From Azospirillum brasilense (GTDB taxonomy: Bacteria; Pseudomonadota; Alphaproteobacteria; Azospirillales; Azospirillaceae): a stretch of DNA of 37,370 bases. The stretch's first letter is position 1. Each line of letters starts with the position of its first letter. The translations under genes were made by a program, and so were the position numbers. Under the pieces are notes generated by a model, which saw only the letters and a program-made list of their open reading frames with translations, was not told the DNA's origin and did no database searches. The DNA lies in contig NZ_QLKQ01000073.1 in the NCBI RefSeq assembly GCF_003349955.1, positions 1 to 37,370 of the forward strand. Reading direction: 5' to 3'. Of this stretch, positions 32,540 through 37,370 are shown one piece after another.

Positions 32540-33940
32540 TTACGGCGAGGGCGGCGTGTAACCGCAGGTGGCCTCCACCGCGGCGGCCAGCCGCAGCACC
32601 GCCGCGTCGGACAGCCGCGGACCGGCGATCTGGAGCCCCACGGGAAGCCGGCCGCTCTCCGTCAGCCCGCAGGGGACCGAGCAGGCCGGGGCGTAGCAGT
32701 GATTGAACAGCGGCGTGAAGACGGCGTGGCCGCGCGGCGTCACCGGACGCCCGTCGATGGTGGCGGGGCCGAGCCGGTTGAACGGCCAGGCGGTGACCGG
32801 AGTCGTCGGGCAGACCAGCAGGTCGTAGCGCGCGAAGAGGGCGGCCAGCGCGCGGTACGCCTCCTCCCGCAGATGCAGGGCGCGGGCGACCTCCGCACCG
32901 CTGGCGCGCAGCCCGGCGTCGATCTGCTGACCGATGTCCGGATCGAACAGATCCGGCGCCGCGCGGTAGCGCTCGCCATACAGCGCGGCGAGGCCGGCGA
33001 ACTGGAGGGGCATCAGGCCGCTTTCCCCGGCCCTGGCGGGCCAGACCGGGGCGGCCTCCTCGACGATGGCCCCGGCGTCGGCGAGGCGCTGGACGGCGCG
33101 CTCCACGCAGGCCGCGACCTCCGGATCGACCGGGGCGTCAAGCCCCAGCCGCCGGCTGTAGGCGATGCGCAGGCCCGCCGGGTCGGGGTTGGCGGCGGCA
33201 TGGACGAAGGAGCCGGGCAGCGCCACCGACTGCGGGTCGCGCGGGTCCGGCCCGGCCAGCGCGTCGAGCATCAGCGCCACGTCGGCGACCGAGCGGGCCA
33301 TCTGGCCGATCACCGAGTTGCCGAACACCGGCTCGGCGAAGCCGATGGGGTGGGGGACGATTCCGGCCGAGGGCTTCATGCCGACCACCCCGACATGGGC
33401 CGCCGGCCGGCGGGTGGAGCCGCCGCCGTCGGTGCACAGCGCCAACGGCGCCAGGCCCGCCGCCACCGCGCTGGCCGCCCCGCCGGAGGAACCGCCGGGC
33501 GTCAGCGAGAGGTCCCAGGGATTCCGGGTCGGGCCGTGCAGGAGGTTGGTGGTCACCCCCTTGCATGCGAATTCCGAGCAGTTGGTGATCCCCGCGAAGA
33601 CGGCGCCCGCGGCGCGCAGCCGGGCCACCGCCACCGCGTCCTCGGGCGCCACGAAATCCTGGAACAGCCGCGATCCCTGGCGGACCGGCTGGCCGCGCAC
33701 CCAGATGTTGTCCTTCACCGTGAAGGGCACGCCGAGCAGGGGCAGCGCCTCGCCCCGCGCGGCGCGTTCATCGGCGGCCCGCGCCTCCGCCCGCCCGGCC
33801 TCCGGGTCGAGATGGACGATGGCGTTCAGCCGTGGATTCTCGGCCGCGATCCGCTCCAGCGTCTCATCGTAGAGGGCGACGGCGCTGACCTCGCGGGCGG
33901 CGACCTGTTCGGCGATCCGGCGGGCGCTCATCAGGCGCAT
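32540..33940 (-). CDS. Amidase-signature family amidase
   Basis: 466 residues with the complete Ser-cisSer-Lys triad: Lys76 (VPFTVKDN), cis-Ser151 in PGGSSGGAASAVAAG and nucleophile Ser175 in TDGGGSTRRPAAHVG. KPSAGIVPHP and VCPTTPVTAWPF follow as in family members. Family enzymes hydrolyse amides, ureides or carbamates. ATG 33940 has AAGGA six bases upstream and lies inside the end of the MFS transporter gene (10-base overlap), so the two are probably translated together and the transporter may import the amidase substrate. Substrate unknown; a purine-breakdown link is suggested by the hydroxyisourate hydrolase nearby. Confidence 0.92.
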   Translation of the reverse strand: MRLMSARRIAEQVAAREVSAVALYDETLERIAAENPRLNAIVHLDPEAGRAEARAADERAARGEALPLLGVPFTVKDNIWVRGQPVRQGSRLFQDFVAPEDAVAVARLRAAGAVFAGITNCSEFACKGVTTNLLHGPTRNPWDLSLTPGGSSGGAASAVAAGLAPLALCTDGGGSTRRPAAHVGVVGMKPSAGIVPHPIGFAEPVFGNSVIGQMARSVADVALMLDALAGPDPRDPQSVALPGSFVHAAANPDPAGLRIAYSRRLGLDAPVDPEVAACVERAVQRLADAGAIVEEAAPVWPARAGESGLMPLQFAGLAALYGERYRAAPDLFDPDIGQQIDAGLRASGAEVARALHLREEAYRALAALFARYDLLVCPTTPVTAWPFNRLGPATIDGRPVTPRGHAVFTPLFNHCYAPACSVPCGLTESGRLPVGLQIAGPRLSDAAVLRLAAAVEATCGYTPPSP

Positions 33941-35160
33941 GGGGTGTCCTTGGCGGCGGTGGAAAGATCCGGGGTGGAGGCCGGCGGCAGGGGGACGACC
34001 AGCGCCGCGGCGCCGGCCAGCGCGACGGCGGCGGCCGCCAGATAGCCGGCGGAGTAGCCGAAGCCCCCGGCGACCAGCAGGCTGAACAGCGCCGGCCCGA
34101 TGACCAGCCCGGCGTAGGCGATGGCGAGCATGCCGCCCGTCGCTTCGCCCGCCCGGCCCGGCGGAGCGAGGCGGGCGACCTCGGAGACGAAGAGGCCGTT
34201 CCAGCCGCTCGCCGACAGGCCGAAGGCGGCGCAGACGGCCAGGAAGGCGGGCACCGGCCAGCCGGGGGAGGCGATGGCAACCAGGGCGGCGGCCACGCTC
34301 ATGGCGACGCCCAGTCCGGCGAGAATGACGCGGGGCGGCGCCCAGCGCGTCGCCACGAGGCCCCAGCCGACGCGCCCGATCAGCCCGGCGCCCTGCGCCA
34401 CCGCCAGCGCCGTCCCGGCCAGTGGCAGGCTCCAGCCCAGGCCGGTCACCGCGAAGCTGACCAGGAAGCCGTTCAGGCAGAGCTGCATGGCCGAGAAGGC
34501 GCAGACCGCCATGGCCAGCCGGCGCAGCGCCGGTTCCCCGGCGACCAGATCGAGCGCGCGCTTCAGCGTGCCGCGGCCGGCGGGGCGGGGGGCGGCGCGG
34601 TCGTCGCCGTCGTGGCGGCGGGCCAGCGGCTCCAGGGCGAGCGCCAGCACGGCGGTGGCGCCCGCCACGACCATCAGGCTCGCCTGCCAGCCGACGGACA
34701 GGACCAGCAGCGGCACGGCGAATCCGGCGGCCATGCCGCCGAACTGGTTGCCGGTCTGGCGCAGCGAGAAGACCAGCGGCCGCTTCTCCGGCGGGGTCAG
34801 CCGGGACAGCAGCTGCGTGCTGGCCGGCGTTTCCGGCCCGAAGGCGAAGCCCAGCGCCAGCGCCCCCAGCAGGAAGGCTATGGGAAGGGCGCTGGCCGAC
34901 AGCAGAGCGGCCCCGGCGGCGGCGAGCAGGCAGGCCTGGCAGGTGCGGATCGCCCCCCAGCGCGCGATCAGCCCGCCCGCCCCCAGCGACGCGGGGATGG
35001 CGGCTGTGAAGACGACCGCGGTATAAAGGCCGAGAAGCCCCGGATCGACCCCCAGGTCGGGCGCCGCCTGCGGCGCGATCACCGGGATGGCGAAGAGACA
35101 CAGCCCGACGAACGCCTGAACCGCCGCCATGGCGATCAGAGGCAGCAACCAGACGTTCAT
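33931..35160 (-). CDS. Major facilitator superfamily transporter
   Basis: 409 residues with about twelve hydrophobic helices and a central charged loop (LARRHDGDDRAAPRPAGRGT), the normal MFS layout. The helix 2-3 loop (GAGGLIARWGAIR) is a variant of the MFS GxxxDRxGRR motif. The segment LGFAFGPETPASTQLLSRL and SLRQTGNQFGGMAAG resemble cyanate/nitrate-type carriers. GGAG lies six bases before the ATG. Overlaps the amidase gene and is divergent from the hydroxyisourate hydrolase gene with only 29 bases between start codons, so promoters must overlap or lie within coding sequence. Substrate not determined. Confidence 0.92.
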   Translation of the reverse strand: MNVWLLPLIAMAAVQAFVGLCLFAIPVIAPQAAPDLGVDPGLLGLYTAVVFTAAIPASLGAGGLIARWGAIRTCQACLLAAAGAALLSASALPIAFLLGALALGFAFGPETPASTQLLSRLTPPEKRPLVFSLRQTGNQFGGMAAGFAVPLLVLSVGWQASLMVVAGATAVLALALEPLARRHDGDDRAAPRPAGRGTLKRALDLVAGEPALRRLAMAVCAFSAMQLCLNGFLVSFAVTGLGWSLPLAGTALAVAQGAGLIGRVGWGLVATRWAPPRVILAGLGVAMSVAAALVAIASPGWPVPAFLAVCAAFGLSASGWNGLFVSEVARLAPPGRAGEATGGMLAIAYAGLVIGPALFSLLVAGGFGYSAGYLAAAAVALAGAAALVVPLPPASTPDLSTAAKDTPCA

Positions 35161-35189
35161 GGGGACTCCAAAAGGAAAGGGACGGGCCG

Positions 35190-35546
35190 ATGGCCGGCGG
35201 GATTTCGTTGCATGCGGTGGATGTGGCGCGCGGGGTGCCCGCCGGGGGAATGCGGGTGGAACTCTATGCTTTGCGGAACGGACAGAGGGACAGGCTAGCG
35301 GAAAGCCGTTTGTGTGCCAATGGCGCGCTTGACCATCCGGTGGTCGGCGGCGCGGGCGTGACGGCGGGCGTCTACGAGGCGGTGTTCCACATCGGCCCCT
35401 GGCTGCGCGCGCAAGGCGTGGGAGCGGCGGAACCGGCCTTCCTGGAGGAGGTGCCGTTCCGCTTCACCGTCACCGACGTGGACCAGCACTACCATCTGCC
35501 GCTGAAGTTCACCCCCTGGGGCTATTCCCTGTTCCGGGGAGCATGA
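35190..35546 (+). CDS. uraH: 5-hydroxyisourate hydrolase (transthyretin-like)
   Basis: Hydrolyses 5-hydroxyisourate, the product of urate oxidase, in purine catabolism. The 118-residue protein has the family N-terminal signature (SLHAVDVARGVPAGGMRVEL), EVPFRFTVTD and HYHLPLKFTPWGYS. The C-terminal tetrapeptide, usually YRGS, is FRGA here, so two of the four signature residues differ. The N-terminal His and other core residues are kept. A purine-rich ribosome-binding site precedes the ATG. Its stop is separated from the convergent permease stop by one base. No other uric-acid gene is in the window. Confidence 0.93.
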   Translation: MAGGISLHAVDVARGVPAGGMRVELYALRNGQRDRLAESRLCANGALDHPVVGGAGVTAGVYEAVFHIGPWLRAQGVGAAEPAFLEEVPFRFTVTDVDQHYHLPLKFTPWGYSLFRGA

Positions 35547-35547
35547 G

Positions 35548-36363
35548 TTAACGGAGCTGGCGCGACAGGCCGGCGACCCGCTCCATCACCACCATCGCCA
35601 GGACGGTGACGGCGATCAGCACGCCGGACACCGCCGCGGCGCGGACGTCCAGGCTGTTCTCCAGGATCTGCCACATGCGGATCGGCAGCACCTCGTTGCG
35701 GGCGTCGGCCATGAACAGCGACACCGGGATGTTGTCGAAACTGGACATGAAGGCGATGAAGGCCCCGGCGCCGATGCCGTTGCGGATGGTCGGCAGCGTC
35801 ACCCGGCGGAAGGTGTAGAGGCGCCCGGCCCCCAGGCTCTCCGAGCTTTCCAGGAGCGCCGGGTCGAGCTGGGCGAGGCTCGCCAGCGTGGTGCGCAGGA
35901 CGTAGGGAACGCTGACCACGATGTGGCCGATGGCCAGCGTCAGGAAGGACAGCTCCACCCCCGCCGTGCTGAAGAACACCAGCGAGGCGAGGCCGAAGGC
36001 CAAAGCCGGCAGGACCAGCGGCGACATGAACAGGGCGTCCAGCCCGCGCGCCCAGGCGCGGCGGCTGCGCCCGATGGCGAGCGCCGCGGCGGTGCCCAGC
36101 ACCACCGACACGGCGGTGACCACGGCGCCCAGCTTCAGGCTGACCAGCGCGGCGTCCTGGAGCTGCCACGCGTCGATCAGCGAGGCGTACCAGCGCAGGC
36201 TGTAGGACGGTGGCGGGAACTTCAGCGAATAGCCGTCGGTGAAGGAGGTGACGAGCACCACCAGCGTCGGCGCCGCCAGCAGCAGCAATGCCGCACCGGC
36301 GAGCGTGCCCATGACGAGGCCGAAGGAGGCGCTTCCCAGGGTCGGGCGCTGCATGTCAGGCAT
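35548..36363 (-). CDS. ABC transporter permease, PotC-like
   Basis: 271 residues, about six membrane helices. The cytoplasmic EAA-loop that contacts the ATPase is ESSESLGAGRLYTFRRVTLP. Belongs to the spermidine/putrescine-type permease group; related systems carry polyamines, 2-aminoethylphosphonate or other small cations, so the substrate is open. The start (MPDMQRP) overlaps the end of the preceding permease gene by eight bases; a second in-frame ATG at 36354 is possible. Forms the membrane channel together with its partner. Confidence 0.94.
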   Translation of the reverse strand: MPDMQRPTLGSASFGLVMGTLAGAALLLLAAPTLVVLVTSFTDGYSLKFPPPSYSLRWYASLIDAWQLQDAALVSLKLGAVVTAVSVVLGTAAALAIGRSRRAWARGLDALFMSPLVLPALAFGLASLVFFSTAGVELSFLTLAIGHIVVSVPYVLRTTLASLAQLDPALLESSESLGAGRLYTFRRVTLPTIRNGIGAGAFIAFMSSFDNIPVSLFMADARNEVLPIRMWQILENSLDVRAAAVSGVLIAVTVLAMVVMERVAGLSRQLR

Positions 36364-37255
36364 GGACGTACCCCTTGCTGGCGCGGCCCAGCAGGTTGAA
36401 CAGCATCACCACGCCGAGCACCGACACCATGAAGACGATGGAGATGGCGGCGGCGAAGGGCCAATTGTGGAGCGTGATGGTCTGTTGATAGATGTATTGC
36501 GGCATGAACAGCATCTGCCCGCCGCCGACCAGCGACTGGGTGATGAAGGCGGTGACGGCGGCGGCGTAGGTCAGCAGGCAGCCGGCGACGATCCCCGGCA
36601 GGCTCAGCGGCAGCGTCACCTTGAGGAAGCCCCGCCAAGGCCCGGCGCCCAGCGCCGCCGAGGCGTCGAGCAGGTTGGGGTCCAGCCGCGACAGGGTGGT
36701 GATGAGCGGCAGCACCATCAGCGGCATCTGCACCTGCACCAGCGCGGCGACCAGACCGCCCTCGGTGTAGAGCAGGCGCAGCGGCGTCTCCGCCAGACCC
36801 AGCGACAGCAGCAGGTTGTTGACGATTCCGTCCCGCCCCAGGATGACGATCCAGGCGAAGGTACGCACCACGACCGAGGTCAGCAGCGGCAGGATGATGA
36901 CGAGGATCAGCGCCGACTGCATCCGCGGCCCGCTGCGGGTGTAGAGCCAGGCCAGCGGGTAGCCGAACAACAGTGTCAGCGCCGTGACCTTCACCCCGAG
37001 CAGCAGCGTGCTGCCGAGCACGGCCAGATTGAAGGTGTCGCCGAAGAAGCGGATGTACTGGTCCAGCCCGAACCGCGTCATCTCCGCGTCGGCGTAGAGG
37101 CTGACGGCGACCAGCAGGAGCAGCGGCGTCACGAAGAACACCGCGAAGAAGGCGGCCAGCGGCAGCGCCAGCGTCCATTCCCGCCCGATGCGGGGCCGTG
37201 CGGCGGTCGCGGGTCCGGCAAGGCCGGGGGCGGTGATGGCGGTGGCTGCGGTCAT
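36356..37255 (-). CDS. ABC transporter permease, PotB-like
   Basis: 299 residues with a longer N-terminal segment before the first helix (TLALPLAAFFAVFFVTPLLLL), typical of PotB-like permeases. The EAA-loop is DASAALGAGPWRGFLKVTLP. First of two overlapping permease genes; the ATPase and periplasmic binding protein genes are not in the window and probably lie to the right. The ribosome-binding site is weak (AAAGAGA). A GC-rich repeat element lies just upstream. Confidence 0.94.
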   Translation of the reverse strand: MTAATAITAPGLAGPATAARPRIGREWTLALPLAAFFAVFFVTPLLLLVAVSLYADAEMTRFGLDQYIRFFGDTFNLAVLGSTLLLGVKVTALTLLFGYPLAWLYTRSGPRMQSALILVIILPLLTSVVVRTFAWIVILGRDGIVNNLLLSLGLAETPLRLLYTEGGLVAALVQVQMPLMVLPLITTLSRLDPNLLDASAALGAGPWRGFLKVTLPLSLPGIVAGCLLTYAAAVTAFITQSLVGGGQMLFMPQYIYQQTITLHNWPFAAAISIVFMVSVLGVVMLFNLLGRASKGYVHA

Positions 37256-37306
37256 GGGCGCGGTCTCTTTGGAGGAGGGAAGTGGTTGCAGTGGCCCCCC
37301 TCCCGA

Positions 37307-37364
37307 CCTCCCCCCGCTGCGCAGGGGGAGGAGGAGAGCCCTCCCCTGCGAGAGCGGGGGAGGG
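37307..37364. repeat. Pair of GC-rich intergenic hairpins (REP-like)
   Basis: CCTCCCCC (37307-37314) pairs with GGGGGAGG (37324-37331), and CCCTCCCC (37339-37346) pairs with GGGGAGGG (37357-37364). Similar in kind to the element at 2280-2392. Lies upstream of the permease operon and may mark the boundary to the next gene outside the window. Confidence 0.65.
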
Positions 37365-37370
37365 TTGGGT

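Noticed and set aside
1..37370. tRNA, rRNA, CRISPR, insertion sequence or prophage features
   Set aside because: None could be recognised by reading both strands; GC-rich repeats present are short intergenic hairpins only.

Overview
The window is high-GC, densely packed bacterial DNA. Gene families, codon usage and the small GC-rich hairpin repeats between genes suggest an alphaproteobacterium, most likely Azospirillum or a close relative in the Rhodospirillales. That placement rests on overall resemblance; no rRNA or other species marker is present. I see no tRNA, rRNA, CRISPR array, transposase or prophage gene.

Positions 1-15000 form an exopolysaccharide (EPS) or capsule locus. On the minus strand are a Gfo/Idh oxidoreductase fused to an SDR epimerase (cut by the left edge) and a Wzc/ExoP-type polysaccharide co-polymerase with tyrosine-kinase domain. 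A 550-base intergenic region separates these from a plus-strand series: UDP-glucuronate decarboxylase (UDP-xylose synthase), an undecaprenyl-phosphate sugar-1-phosphate transferase, an atypical SDR epimerase, a WecG/TagA-type glycosyltransferase, a GT4 glycosyltransferase, a CDP-paratose-2-epimerase-like SDR, a second SDR epimerase and UDP-glucose 6-dehydrogenase. Ugd and the decarboxylase together give UDP-glucose to UDP-glucuronate to UDP-xylose. The transferase would start the lipid-linked repeat unit, the two glycosyltransferases extend it, and the co-polymerase would control chain length and export. No Wza, Wzx or Wzy is visible here.

Positions 15100-18810 hold four neighbouring regulator genes of one family. 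Three have a receiver-like domain plus a LuxR-type helix-turn-helix (HTH); one is a receiver-like domain alone. All four have Asn where the phosphorylated Asp should be, and all lack the conserved beta-5 Lys. This is the most unusual part of the window and resembles, in logic only, phosphorylation-independent biofilm regulators such as CsgD and VpsT. An 11-base palindrome lies at the predicted -35 of one of these genes and again in the co-polymerase/decarboxylase intergenic region.

Positions 19180-24070 carry a secreted right-handed beta-helix protein, a GH15 glycoside hydrolase, and a BON-domain protein with a long Tyr/Gly-rich disordered region. Positions 24530-29060 carry an RNase J-like nuclease with a basic disordered N-terminus, two small hypothetical proteins, a SAM methyltransferase, a patatin-like protein and a 62-residue protein with its own clear promoter and terminator. 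Positions 29200-37260 carry a PAS-rich hybrid histidine kinase, an amidase overlapping an MFS transporter, a hydroxyisourate hydrolase (purine catabolism), and two PotB/PotC-like ABC permeases whose partner genes probably lie beyond the right edge. GC-rich hairpin repeats occur at 2280-2392 and 37307-37364.
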